From Bordetella genomosp. 4 (GTDB lineage Bacteria > Pseudomonadota > Gammaproteobacteria > Burkholderiales > Burkholderiaceae_B): a stretch of DNA of 64,000 nucleotides. The notes under the pieces are model-generated. The model searched no databases. It worked only from the letters and a program-made list of their open reading frames with translations, and was not told the origin of the DNA. Below, in pieces: positions 52,970 to 62,408 of this stretch; the stretch's first letter is position 1; the number at the start of each line of letters is the position of its first letter. The translations under genes were made by a program, and so were the position numbers. The stretch spans positions 496,001 to 560,000 of the forward strand of contig NZ_NEVQ01000013.1 of the NCBI RefSeq assembly GCF_002261185.1. Reading direction: 5' to 3'.

Positions 52970-53322
52970 GCCAAACAGATCTTCCAACCAGGCACCACGC
53001 CCCCCCCTCCCGCATGCCCGGACCGATAGCTTGAGGTGGCCGCGCAGGGCGGCCGCCGAAAGCAGCACCGCAAGATCTTTCTCTCTACCATTGCGGCGGC
53101 AAAAAAACGCCAAGCAAGAAAGTCGTGCCAGCGATGCAGAGAATTCTAATTGCTGCCAGTCGAGCCGAGGCAATCGGCCCGGCCGGGCGCCTCAAAGTCG
53201 AGTGGAGCGGACACCGTAGGTAGGCCCGAACGGGCCGGACGAGGTGAGCGAACACGGTGTCCGGCGCCCGCGCGCCGGACCGACTTTGTAAAGCCCGGCC
53301 GGGCCGATTGCCTCGGCTCGAC
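52970..53322 (+). repeat. Structured intergenic repeat, copy D
   Basis: Nearly identical to copy C and in the same orientation; outer stem 53159-53188 with 53293-53322 (30 bp). The distance from copy C is 4722-4724 bp with only one or two small indels, at the C-run (eight here, ten in C) and near the left end. The inner pair here is CAAAGTC/GACTTTG, fully complementary, whereas copy C has a G-T pair. It lies between convergent acyl-CoA dehydrogenase and IclR genes; the 128 bases before it (52842-52969) hold nothing recognisable. Confidence 0.9.
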
Positions 53323-53355
53323 GACCAATAGAACCCCTCACCGCAAGCAAAAACC

Positions 53356-54090
53356 CTATCCCTGCTCCAACCCCGTACAAGCCGCCCTCAATATCCGAGC
53401 ACACTCCTCCTGCCGAGGCTCCAGCCGATAAACCGGCCCCCCCACAGAAATCGCATACGTCTCCCCCGACAATGTCACAGGCCAAGCCAGTGCGCAAACG
53501 TCGGAAATCGACTCACCGAGATTCATGAACCACCCCCGCTGCCGAGACAATTCGAGGTCGGCATCAACGGCCTCGATGGAGGTCAAGGTACGCTCGTTAT
53601 AGCGAGTCAAAGAATAGCTATTGAGCAACGCATGCCGAGCCTTCGTATCCAGGACAGACAGCAACGCCTTGCCTAAAGAGTTCGCATGCACCTCGCGAAA
53701 CTCGCCCGCTACCGGGGCATAGCGAATGGTATGCGGAGAATCCAGCACATCCAGATAGACAACCTTGCCGTCTCCGCTGAGCTTGCCGAACACAATCGTT
53801 TCCTGCGTCGCATCGCGCAGTTCGACCAAGCTGGGATAAACACGGTCCAGGACCGGATCAGACGCGGCGATGCGTTGCGCCATCGCCAGCAGCCGACCCG
53901 TAGGGTAATAACCCTGCCGACGTCCTGTCTCGTACAAATAGCCGAGATCGGCCAACGTACGAATCAGCGCCAGACAGCTCGAAACCGGCACGCCCAATAG
54001 GCGCGCCAGCTCCGACAAGGGCAACGCGCGCCGCTCGCGAGCATAGGTTTCTATGATCTCGATGACGCGCAGCGCTGTCTTGACGCTCAT
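53356..54090 (-). CDS. IclR-family transcriptional regulator
   Basis: A 244-residue regulator: winged helix at residues about 5-65 ('SLSELARLLGVPVSSCLALIRTLADLGYL'-like region) and the IclR effector domain after it ('ETIVFGKLSGDGKVVYLDVLDSPHTIRY', 'HANSLGKALLSVLD', 'GWFMNLGESISDVCALAWPV'). It is convergent with the acyl-CoA dehydrogenase cluster, which such regulators often control, but it starts only 30 bases after the lpdA stop on the same strand, so read-through from the pyruvate dehydrogenase operon is possible. The target is not established. Confidence 0.88.
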   Translation of the reverse strand: MSVKTALRVIEIIETYARERRALPLSELARLLGVPVSSCLALIRTLADLGYLYETGRRQGYYPTGRLLAMAQRIAASDPVLDRVYPSLVELRDATQETIVFGKLSGDGKVVYLDVLDSPHTIRYAPVAGEFREVHANSLGKALLSVLDTKARHALLNSYSLTRYNERTLTSIEAVDADLELSRQRGWFMNLGESISDVCALAWPVTLSGETYAISVGGPVYRLEPRQEECARILRAACTGLEQG

Positions 54091-54120
54091 GGGCTGGGCA
54101 AACAGGCGTTCACGAAAGGA

Positions 54121-55950
54121 TTACTTCTTGCGCATCGGAGGCAAATCCGTGCACACGCCTTCCGCGACTTCAGCCGCCATACCGACAGACTCGCCCAGCG
54201 TCGGATGCGGATGGATGGTCTTGGCAATATCGACTACATCCGCGCCCATCTCGATCGCCAACGCGATCTCGCTGATCAAATCGCCCGCATGCGTGCCGAC
54301 AATGCCGCCACCCAGAATGCGGTGCGTTTCGGCATCGAACAGCAGCTTGGTAAAGCCCTCGTCGCGGCCGTTCGCAATCGCGCGGCCCGATGCCGCCCAG
54401 GGGAACAGGCCCTTTTCGACCTTGATACCCTGTTTCTTGGCCTCGTCCTCGGTCAAGCCGACCCATGCAACTTCCGGATCGGTATAGGCTACCGACGGGA
54501 TCACACGGGCATCGAAGAACGACTTCTGGCCTGCCGCAGCCTCTGCAGCCACATGGCCTTCGTGCACGGCCTTGTGCGCCAACATGGGCTGGCCCACGAT
54601 GTCGCCGATCGCATAAATATGCGGCACATTGGTGCGCATTTGACGATCGACTTCGATAAAGCCGCGATCCGTCACGGCAACACCGGCCTTGTCGGCGGCG
54701 ATTTTCTTGCCGTTCGGGCTGCGGCCCACCGCCTGCAACACCAGGTCATAGCGTTGTGGTTCTTTCGGTGCGCCCTCGCCTTCGAAGCTGACGTAAATGC
54801 CGTCTTTCTTCGCTTCGGCGCCGACGGTCTTGGTCTTGAGCATGATGTTGTCAAAACGGTCGGCGTTCATTTTCTGCCAGACCTTGACCAGATCACGATC
54901 CGCACCTTGCATCAGGCCGTCGAGCATTTCCACGACGTCCAGACGCGCGCCCAAGGTGGAATACACCGTGCCCATTTCCAGGCCGATGATCCCGCCGCCG
55001 ATGATGAGCATTTTTTTCGGAATCTCGCGCAGCTGCAATGCCCCGGTCGAGTCGACGATACGTTCGTCATCGGGCAGGAACGGCAGCTTCACCGATTGAC
55101 TGCCCGCCGCAATGATGGCGTTCTTGAAACGGATGGTCTGTGTCTTGCCATCAGCGCTCTTGACCGACAAGTGGTGCGGATCGGCAAACTCGCCGACACC
55201 CGTGACCACCTTGACCTTGCGCGCCTTGGCCATGCCGGCCAGGCCGCCAGTCAGCTTCGCCACCACGCTGTCTTTGTAGCCGCGCAGCTTGTCCAGATCG
55301 ATCTTGGGTTCGCCAAAGCTGATCCCGTGCGCAGCCAGCGCACGTGCTTCATCGATGACGGCTGCGTTGTGCAACAGCGCCTTGGACGGAATGCAGCCTA
55401 CGTTCAGGCAGACACCACCCAGCGTTTCGTAACGCTCGACCAGCACGACGGACAGACCCAGGTCTGCTGCACGGAAAGCCGCCGAATAGCCGCCGGGGCC
55501 TGCGCCCAGGACCAGCATGTCGCATTCCAGATCTGCGGAGCCGCTGTACGACGCCGCCGTCGGCGCCGGGGCTTTGTCAGCCGCGGCAGCCGCCGGTGCC
55601 GGTGCCGGCGCAGACGAGGCCTGCGACGCGTTGCCGCTCGCTTTCGTCTCGGCCTGGGCATTGCCGCCCGCGGGTGCTGCGGCTTTGCCCGCGTCCGCCG
55701 ACGCCGCCTCAGCAGCCTCGACCTGCAGGATCACCGTGCCCTCGGCGACCTTGTCGCCGACCTTGACCTGCACGGATTTCACCACGCCGCCTGCGGACGC
55801 GGGGATTTCCATGGAGGCCTTGTCGGATTCGACCGTGATCAGGCTTTGTTCGGCCTTGATCGTGTCGCCCGCGGCAACCAGCACCTCGATGACCTCGACT
55901 TCCTTGAAGTCACCGATGTCGGGTACCTTGATATCAACCAGTGTGCTCAT
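54121..55950 (-). CDS. lpdA: Dihydrolipoamide dehydrogenase (E3) with N-terminal lipoyl domain
   Basis: The 609-residue E3 subunit of pyruvate dehydrogenase reoxidises dihydrolipoyl groups with NAD+. Residues about 1-80 are a lipoyl domain with the modified Lys in 'ESDKAS', followed by an Ala/Pro linker (about 82-135). The flavoprotein begins at '[19 protein letters not shown]', has the redox disulfide '[13 protein letters not shown]', the NAD site '[15 protein letters not shown]' and the active His-Glu in 'HPHPTLGES'. Lipoyl-fused E3 is known in Neisseria and relatives. It starts nine bases after aceF. Confidence 0.96.
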   Translation of the reverse strand: MSTLVDIKVPDIGDFKEVEVIEVLVAAGDTIKAEQSLITVESDKASMEIPASAGGVVKSVQVKVGDKVAEGTVILQVEAAEAASADAGKAAAPAGGNAQAETKASGNASQASSAPAPAPAAAAADKAPAPTAASYSGSADLECDMLVLGAGPGGYSAAFRAADLGLSVVLVERYETLGGVCLNVGCIPSKALLHNAAVIDEARALAAHGISFGEPKIDLDKLRGYKDSVVAKLTGGLAGMAKARKVKVVTGVGEFADPHHLSVKSADGKTQTIRFKNAIIAAGSQSVKLPFLPDDERIVDSTGALQLREIPKKMLIIGGGIIGLEMGTVYSTLGARLDVVEMLDGLMQGADRDLVKVWQKMNADRFDNIMLKTKTVGAEAKKDGIYVSFEGEGAPKEPQRYDLVLQAVGRSPNGKKIAADKAGVAVTDRGFIEVDRQMRTNVPHIYAIGDIVGQPMLAHKAVHEGHVAAEAAAGQKSFFDARVIPSVAYTDPEVAWVGLTEDEAKKQGIKVEKGLFPWAASGRAIANGRDEGFTKLLFDAETHRILGGGIVGTHAGDLISEIALAIEMGADVVDIAKTIHPHPTLGESVGMAAEVAEGVCTDLPPMRKK

Positions 55951-55959
55951 GAGGCCTCC

Positions 55960-57618
55960 TTACAGCAAGATGCGGCGGAAGTCGGCCAGCAACTGACCCA
56001 AGTACGCATTGAAACGCGCGGCAGCGGCACCGTCGATGACACGATGGTCATAGGACAGCGACAGCGGCATCGTCAGGCGCGGCACGAACTGCTTGCCGTC
56101 CCAGACGGGCTTTTGCGCCGAACGCGACACACCGAGGATGGCGACTTCCGGCGCATTGATGATGGGCGTGAAGTGCGTGCCGCCGATCCCGCCCAGCGAC
56201 GAAATCGAGAAGCAGCCGCCCTGCATTTCGGCGGGAGAGATCTTGCCTTCGCGAGCCTTCTTGGACAGCTCGCCCATTTCCTTGGCGATCTCGATAATGC
56301 CTTTCTTGTCCGCATCGCGGATGACCGGCACGACCAAACCGTTAGGCGTGTCGGCAGCAAAACCGATATGGAAGTATTGCTTGTAGATCAATTGATCGCC
56401 ATCGAGCGACGCATTGAACTCGGGGAATTTCTTCAGCGCAGAAACAACGGCCTTGATCAAGAACGCCAGCATGGTGACTTTGACACCGGCTTTTTCGTTC
56501 TCTTTGTTCAAGGTCACGCGGAAGGCTTCCAGGTCAGTGATGTCCGCTTCGTCATTGTTGGTGACGTGCGGGATCATGACCCAGTTGCGATGCAGGTTTG
56601 CACCCGAGATTTTCTTGATGCGCGACAGCGGCTTGGCGTCGATCGGACCGAACTTGGTGAAGTCGATCTTCGGCCACGGCAGAAGGCCCAGCGCAGCGCC
56701 GTCGGCGCCGCCAGAAGCCGCTGCAGCCGGAGCCGCCAAGGCTTGCTTCACGAAGGCGCGCACGTCGTCGGCCGTGATGCGGTCTTTCGGGCCGGAGCCT
56801 TTGACCTTGCTCAGGTTCACGCCCAGCTCGCGCGCGAACTTGCGCACCGAGGGCGACGCATGCGGCAACTGGCCGGGCTTCAGACCCGGATCTTCGAGCG
56901 CGGCAGTAGGCGCGGGCTTGGCAGCCGATGCAGCAGGTGCTGCGGCAGGCGCAGGGGTGCTGGCAGCCGGTGCGGCGGCAGCGGCTGCGGGCTGTGCGCT
57001 GGGCTGTGCCGCGGCTGCTGCAGGCGCGGAGCCGGCGCCGCTTTCCACTACCACGATCACGGTGCCCTTGGACACCTTGTCGCCCACCTTGGTCTTGATT
57101 TCCTTGACCACACCGCCGGCCGACGCCGGGATTTCCATCGAGGCCTTGTCGGACTCGACGGTGATCAGGCTTTGTTCGGCCTTGATGGTGTCGCCCACCG
57201 CGACCATGACTTCGATGACTTCGACTTCCTTGAAATCGCCGATATCGGGCACGGCAACTTCCACCAGGCCGCCGCCTTTCTGGTCCTGTTCCGCCGGTGC
57301 GGCAGCAGTTGCAGGCGCTGCCGCCGGAGCGGCCTCGGCCGCAGGGGCTGCTGCAGGCGCGGCGTCAGCCGACGCTTCGCCCGCCTCGACTTCCAGGATG
57401 ACGGTGCCTTCGGCAACCTTGTCACCGACTTTGACCTTGACGGACTTCACGACGCCGCCGGCCGACGCCGGGATTTCCATCGATGCCTTGTCGGACTCGA
57501 CGGTGATCAGGCTTTGTTCGGCCTTGATCGTGTCACCCGCCGCGACCAGAACTTCGATGACTTCGACTTCTTTGAAATCACCGATGTCGGGTACCTTGAT
57601 TTCCACGAGTTTGCTCAT
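55960..57618 (-). CDS. aceF: Dihydrolipoyl acetyltransferase (E2) of pyruvate dehydrogenase
   Basis: The 552-residue E2 core carries two lipoyl domains (residues about 1-78 and 119-196, each with 'ESDKAS'), Ala/Pro-rich linkers, a peripheral-subunit-binding domain (about 255-290, '[33 protein letters not shown]') and the catalytic domain, ending in '[16 protein letters not shown]', where His and Asp form the active site. It transfers acetyl from lipoyl to CoA. The first lipoyl domain is nearly the same as that of lpdA. It begins 12 bases after aceE. Confidence 0.96.
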   Translation of the reverse strand: MSKLVEIKVPDIGDFKEVEVIEVLVAAGDTIKAEQSLITVESDKASMEIPASAGGVVKSVKVKVGDKVAEGTVILEVEAGEASADAAPAAAPAAEAAPAAAPATAAAPAEQDQKGGGLVEVAVPDIGDFKEVEVIEVMVAVGDTIKAEQSLITVESDKASMEIPASAGGVVKEIKTKVGDKVSKGTVIVVVESGAGSAPAAAAAQPSAQPAAAAAAPAASTPAPAAAPAASAAKPAPTAALEDPGLKPGQLPHASPSVRKFARELGVNLSKVKGSGPKDRITADDVRAFVKQALAAPAAAASGGADGAALGLLPWPKIDFTKFGPIDAKPLSRIKKISGANLHRNWVMIPHVTNNDEADITDLEAFRVTLNKENEKAGVKVTMLAFLIKAVVSALKKFPEFNASLDGDQLIYKQYFHIGFAADTPNGLVVPVIRDADKKGIIEIAKEMGELSKKAREGKISPAEMQGGCFSISSLGGIGGTHFTPIINAPEVAILGVSRSAQKPVWDGKQFVPRLTMPLSLSYDHRVIDGAAAARFNAYLGQLLADFRRILL

Positions 57619-57630
57619 GTCTGTTTACCT

Positions 57631-60339
57631 TCAAGCGTGGTGCGGGTTGGCTTTTTCCGGGTTGATGCCGTATTTCTTGATGGCCTCGGCGACCTTGGCA
57701 GCGGGGACTTTGCCCTCGTCGGCCAGGGCGCGCAATGCGGCCAACACCACGAAATGGCGATCGACCTCGAAGTGCTCGCGCAGCTTGTAGCGGAAATCCG
57801 AACGGCCGAAACCATCGGTGCCCAGTACGCGATAGGTGCGGTCCTTCGGCACAAACGGACGGATCTGGTCGGCGAACAACTTCATGTAGTCGGTCGACGC
57901 GATGATCGGGCCTTCGGTTTTTTCGAGCTGCTGCGTGACATAGGGCACCTGCGGCTTTTTCTGTTCCGGGTGCAGCAGGTTGTGGCGATCGGCATCCAGG
58001 CCATCGCGGCGCAGCTCGGTAAAGCTGGTCACGCTCCACAGATCCGAGGCGACGCCCCAGTCGGCTTCGAGCAGTTCCTGAGCCGCCATGACTTCGCGCA
58101 GGATGGTGCCGGAGCCCATCAGTTGCACGCGGGTCTTGCCCTTGCCATGGGATTTGAGCTTGTACATCCCCTTGATGATGCCTTCCTCGTCGCCCTTGGT
58201 CAGACCGGGCTGCGGGTAGTTTTCGTTCATCACCGTCAGGTAGTAGTACACGTTCTCCTGGTCTTCGACCATGCGCTTCAAGCCGTGCTGGATGATCACG
58301 GCCAGCTCGTGGCCGAACGTCGGGTCATAGGACACGCAATTCGGAATGGTCGAGGCCAGGATATGGCTATGACCATCCTCGTGCTGCAAGCCCTCGCCGT
58401 TCAGCGTGGTGCGGCCAGCAGTGCCGCCCAGCAAGAAGCCGCGCGCCTGCATATCGCCTGCCGCCCAAGCCAGATCGCCAATGCGCTGGAAGCCGAACAT
58501 CGAGTAATAGATGTAGAACGGCACCATGATGCGGTTGTTCGTCGAGTACGACGTGGCCGCGGCAATCCACGAGCTCATCGCGCCGGCTTCGTTGATGCCT
58601 TCCTGCAGCAGTTGGCCGTCGGCGGATTCCTTGTAGTACATGACCTGGTCTTTATCGACCGGCACGTACTTCTGCCCTTCCGGTGCATAAATACCGATCT
58701 GGCGGAACAGGCCTTCCATACCGAAAGTCCGCGACTCGTCGGCCAGGATAGGCACGACGCGCGAACCCAGGTCCTTGTCGCGCAGGATCTGATTCAACAC
58801 ACGCACAAACGCCTGCGTGGTCGAGATCTCGCGGCCTTCGGCGGTGGGTTCGAGCACAGCCTTGAATGCGTCCAGCGTCGGGACCTTGAGCTGCTCGTCG
58901 GCCTTGGCGCGGCGCGCAGGCAGGTAGCCGCCCAGCGCTTTGCGGCGTTCGTGCAGGTACTTCATTTCCGGCGAGTCTTCGGCCGGCTTGAAATAAGGCA
59001 GTTTTTCGAGTTGGTCGTCGGGAATCGGAATCGCGAAACGATCGCGGAATTCGCGGATCGACTCGAGCTCGAGTTTCTTTTGCTGGTGAGTCGGGTTCTT
59101 GGCCTGGCCCACGTGGCCCATGCCGTAGCCCTTGATGGTCTTGGCCAGAATGACGGTGGGTTGGCCGGTGTGCGTACTGGCCGCCTTGAATGCCGCGTAG
59201 ACCTTGTGCGGATCGTGGCCGCCACGGTTCAGGCGCCAGATGTCCTCGTCGCTCATGCGCGAGACGGCTTCCAGCAGTTTGGGGTGCTTGCCAAAGAAGT
59301 GTTCGCGCACGAACTTGCCATCGTTGGCCTTGTACGCCTGGTACTCGCCGTCGACGGTTTCTTCCATAATCTTGCGCAGGATGCCCTCTTTGTCGTGCGC
59401 CAAGAGCGGATCCCAGTAGCCGCCCCAGATCAGTTTGATCACGTTCCAGCCCGATCCGCGGAAATCGCCTTCGAGTTCCTGGATGATCTTGCCGTTGCCG
59501 CGCACCGGTCCGTCCAGACGCTGCAGGTTGCAGTTGATGACGAAGATCAGGTTGTCGAGCTTTTCACGAGCGGCCAGCGCAATCGCGCCCAGCGACTCGG
59601 GCTCGTCCATTTCGCCGTCGCCGCAGAATACCCAGACCTTGCGCTTGCTGGTGTCGGCCAGACCGCGGGCATGCAGGTATTTCAGGAAACGGGCCTGGTA
59701 GATCGCCATCAGCGGGCCCAGGCCCATCGACACCGTCGGGAACTGCCAGAAATCGGGCATCAGCTTCGGATGCGGATACGAGGACAGGCCCTTGCCGTCG
59801 ACTTCTTGGCGGAAATGGTTGAGCTGCTCTTCGGTCAGACGGCCTTCGAGGTAGGCGCGGCCGTACATGCCCGGCGAGGTGTGGCCCTGGAAATACACCA
59901 GGTCGCCGCCGTGGTCTTCGCTCTCGGCATGCCAGAAATGGTTCTGACCGCAGCCAATCATGGTGGCCAGCGAGGCGAACGAGGCAATGTGGCCGCCCAG
60001 ATCGCCGCCGTCGGGCGGGTTATGCTTGTTGGCCTTGACCACCATGGCCATGGCGTTCCAGCGCACATAGGAGCGAATACGGGATTCCAGCTCCAGGTTG
60101 CCGGGATGGGCCGGCTCCAGTCCAGGCGGAATGGTGTTGACATAGGCCGTGTTGGGCGAAAATGGGATATGCGCCCCCGAACGACGGGCCTCGTCAATCA
60201 GGCGTTCCAGCAGGTAATGGGCACGCTCGGGACCTTCGCGGTCGAGTACGGCAGCCAGGGCTTCAAGCCACTCTTGGGTTTCTAGAGTGTCTTCGTCGTT
60301 GGCGGCCGATAGCGCGCTAGCCTGGGCATTAGAGGACAT
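57631..60339 (-). CDS. aceE: Pyruvate dehydrogenase E1, homodimeric type
   Basis: The 902-residue thiamine-diphosphate enzyme decarboxylates pyruvate and reductively acetylates E2. The ThDP motif begins 'GDGEMDEPESLGAI' and ends with the Asn in 'VINCNLQ'. 'GGHIASFASLATMIGCGQNHFW' and 'YYLTVMNENYPQPG' are further conserved stretches. Length is close to E. coli AceE (887). CAGGAGACATACG precedes the ATG. It is the first gene of aceE-aceF-lpdA and divergent from the histidine kinase. Confidence 0.97.
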   Translation of the reverse strand: MSSNAQASALSAANDEDTLETQEWLEALAAVLDREGPERAHYLLERLIDEARRSGAHIPFSPNTAYVNTIPPGLEPAHPGNLELESRIRSYVRWNAMAMVVKANKHNPPDGGDLGGHIASFASLATMIGCGQNHFWHAESEDHGGDLVYFQGHTSPGMYGRAYLEGRLTEEQLNHFRQEVDGKGLSSYPHPKLMPDFWQFPTVSMGLGPLMAIYQARFLKYLHARGLADTSKRKVWVFCGDGEMDEPESLGAIALAAREKLDNLIFVINCNLQRLDGPVRGNGKIIQELEGDFRGSGWNVIKLIWGGYWDPLLAHDKEGILRKIMEETVDGEYQAYKANDGKFVREHFFGKHPKLLEAVSRMSDEDIWRLNRGGHDPHKVYAAFKAASTHTGQPTVILAKTIKGYGMGHVGQAKNPTHQQKKLELESIREFRDRFAIPIPDDQLEKLPYFKPAEDSPEMKYLHERRKALGGYLPARRAKADEQLKVPTLDAFKAVLEPTAEGREISTTQAFVRVLNQILRDKDLGSRVVPILADESRTFGMEGLFRQIGIYAPEGQKYVPVDKDQVMYYKESADGQLLQEGINEAGAMSSWIAAATSYSTNNRIMVPFYIYYSMFGFQRIGDLAWAAGDMQARGFLLGGTAGRTTLNGEGLQHEDGHSHILASTIPNCVSYDPTFGHELAVIIQHGLKRMVEDQENVYYYLTVMNENYPQPGLTKGDEEGIIKGMYKLKSHGKGKTRVQLMGSGTILREVMAAQELLEADWGVASDLWSVTSFTELRRDGLDADRHNLLHPEQKKPQVPYVTQQLEKTEGPIIASTDYMKLFADQIRPFVPKDRTYRVLGTDGFGRSDFRYKLREHFEVDRHFVVLAALRALADEGKVPAAKVAEAIKKYGINPEKANPHHA

Positions 60340-60506
60340 CGTATGTCTCCTGTGGGAGTTCTGAGCAGGCCCGCTCCAATGTCATGGACCGGGCAATCCA
60401 AAGGGGTCCGGCTCCTGGCCGGGGCGTGTCTTGCCGCCTGAACGCTCAATGCTATCGCGTCAGGCAGCAAGTACGAAACGCGAAGATTAACCTGTCTGCG
60501 TGAAAA

Positions 60507-60546
60507 TTTCATGTTGCGGTACGGCATTTCATAATGCGGAATAATG
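60507..60546. promoter_or_regulatory. Tandem 20-bp direct repeat in the aceE / histidine kinase gap
   Basis: TTTCATGTTGCGG at 60507 and TTTCATAATGCGG at 60527 repeat with a period of 20 bases, about two helical turns, in the 314-bp divergent region between aceE and the sensor kinase. The second copy contains the short palindrome GCAT-N6-ATGC shared with the end of the first. It is a candidate site for a dimeric regulator of either operon; no further feature was identified in 60340-60653. Confidence 0.45.
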
Positions 60547-60653
60547 ACAAATTCCTGAATCTATTTTCCTCATCATGACAGACCGCAGCACCCTACTCTG
60601 CGCACACAGGCGCAACACGCTCTAAAATGCCGGGTCTATACGTGCCGACTGTC

Positions 60654-62408
60654 ATGTCCAGCCCTTACAAATCCAGCATTCCCAATTCGTTTCACGACCA
60701 CGCTCGCAAACGCCGGCGGGGCGTGTACTGGGTCACGCCAGCGGTGGTGTTGATCCTGTACCTGTGCGTAATGGGTGCGTTTTTCTGGCTGCAGCGCCTG
60801 CACGACGACAGCGTCATGTTCGTCACGATCGACCAGGAGGTCCGCCAACAGCGTCTGATCTGGGTCGTGCTGGCACTGTCTTGTGTGATCATCATCAGCT
60901 TGCTGATGCTGTGGCGTTACACCCGTTTCCGCTCTACTGCCGAGGCCGCGCTGATTGCCGAGACCGGTTTTCGCCGCGCCATGGAAAACTCCATGTCCAC
61001 GGGGATGCGCGTACTCGATATGGAGGGCCGCATCGCCTATGTCAATCCCGCGTTCTGCCGCATGATCGGCTGGAACGAGGCGGATCTCATCGGACGCAGT
61101 CCCCCTTTCCCCTATTGGGTGCCGGGGCGGCACGAGCAGCACCAGCACACGCTCGATGTGCTGACCTCGGGCAAAACCCCCAGCAGCGGACTCGAAATCG
61201 AAGCCCAGCGCCGCGACGGCTCGCGCTTTACTGCTCGGATGTATGTATCGCCGCTGCTCGACCCCAATGGCACGCAGATCGGCTGGATGACCTCGATGAC
61301 GGACATCACCGAGCCCAAGCGCATTCGCGAGGCCCTGACCGCCGCGCATGAACGTTTCATGACCGTGCTCGAAGGGCTCGACGACGCGATTTCCGTGACT
61401 GCGGACACTCATGACGGCCTCGAACTGCTATTCGCCAACCGCACTTACCGCCGCGTGTTCGGCGCGCAGACCGGCGGCCACAACGAACTGCTGGCACGAC
61501 GCCGCGGCCGCTTCACCGATGAGGCGATCGAGATATTTGCGCCCTCGGTACAGCGCTGGTTCGAGGTGCACCACCGTATGTTGGCCTGGACCGATGGCCG
61601 CCGCGTACGCATGCAGGTCGCACGCGACATTACCGAGCGCCGCGACCACGAAGAAGCCTCGCGCATCCAGCAGGAAAAGATCCAGCTCACCAGCCGCCTG
61701 ACCACCATGGGCGAGATGGCTTCGTCCCTGGCTCACGAGCTGAATCAGCCTCTGACTGCCATCGCCAACTACAGCATGGGCGCGGTCGCTTTGGTCAAAG
61801 CCGGCCACACCAGCCCGACCATGCTGCTGCCCGCACTGGAAAAGGCCGCGTCGCAGGCCGAGCGCGCCGGCAAGATCATCAGCCGTATCCGCGAATTCGT
61901 AAAACGCAGCGAGCCGCGCCGCCAGCGCGTGCCGATCAGCCGCATCGTCGACAATGCCATCGGTTTTGCCGAGATCGACGCACGCAAACGCCGCATCCGC
62001 ATTGATTCGTTTGTGCCGTCCAACGCGCCCGACGTGCTGGCCGACCCGATTCTGATCGAACAGGTATTGCTCAATCTGCTGAAAAATGGCCTGGAGGCCA
62101 TGGACAAGAGCGATTCCGACGAGCTCAAGGTCGCGGTCATTCCGCATGAACAGCACATCGAAGTCGCTGTCGTGGATCGTGGCCATGGCCTGACCGATCC
62201 CGAGCGTCTGTTCGAGCCTTTCTTCAGCACCAAGACCCAGGGCCTGGGCATGGGTCTGAATATCTGCCGTACCATTATCGAATCGCACCATGGCCGCCTG
62301 TGGGCGGATCCGAATCCCGCCGGCGGTACTATTTTCCGCTTTACACTGCCCTGCGCGGTGCCTGAAAAGCCCGCACAGAACGATCAGCCTGAGGAGTTGC
62401 ACGCATGA
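60654..62408 (+). CDS. PAS-domain sensor histidine kinase, FixL/DctS-like
   Basis: A 584-residue membrane sensor: two transmembrane helices (about 27-48 and 68-88) around a very short periplasmic loop, two PAS domains (about 105-215 and 225-330), HisKA with the phospho-acceptor in 'SLAHELNQPLTAIANYSMG', then the HATPase with N box 'LLNLLKNGLEAM', 'VVDRGHGL' and 'GLGMGLNICRTIIESHHGRL'. The signal could be cytoplasmic, sensed by the PAS domains. The ATG at 60654 is used; 60627 is an alternative nine codons earlier, and neither has a clear ribosome site. The stop overlaps the regulator start (ATGA). Confidence 0.9.
   Translation: MSSPYKSSIPNSFHDHARKRRRGVYWVTPAVVLILYLCVMGAFFWLQRLHDDSVMFVTIDQEVRQQRLIWVVLALSCVIIISLLMLWRYTRFRSTAEAALIAETGFRRAMENSMSTGMRVLDMEGRIAYVNPAFCRMIGWNEADLIGRSPPFPYWVPGRHEQHQHTLDVLTSGKTPSSGLEIEAQRRDGSRFTARMYVSPLLDPNGTQIGWMTSMTDITEPKRIREALTAAHERFMTVLEGLDDAISVTADTHDGLELLFANRTYRRVFGAQTGGHNELLARRRGRFTDEAIEIFAPSVQRWFEVHHRMLAWTDGRRVRMQVARDITERRDHEEASRIQQEKIQLTSRLTTMGEMASSLAHELNQPLTAIANYSMGAVALVKAGHTSPTMLLPALEKAASQAERAGKIISRIREFVKRSEPRRQRVPISRIVDNAIGFAEIDARKRRIRIDSFVPSNAPDVLADPILIEQVLLNLLKNGLEAMDKSDSDELKVAVIPHEQHIEVAVVDRGHGLTDPERLFEPFFSTKTQGLGMGLNICRTIIESHHGRLWADPNPAGGTIFRFTLPCAVPEKPAQNDQPEELHA

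Noticed and set aside
48247-53322. Composite transposon with terminal insertion sequences
   Set aside because: The flanking repeats encode no transposase and no target-site duplication could be seen; kept only as bracketing direct repeats.
52873-53431. ORFs over copy D
   Set aside because: Shadows of the repeat, with the same peptides as at copy C.
54205-60285. 2026-codon plus-strand ORF
   Set aside because: It lies exactly antisense to aceE-aceF-lpdA, is Arg/His-rich like other shadows, and is explained by codon bias in those genes.
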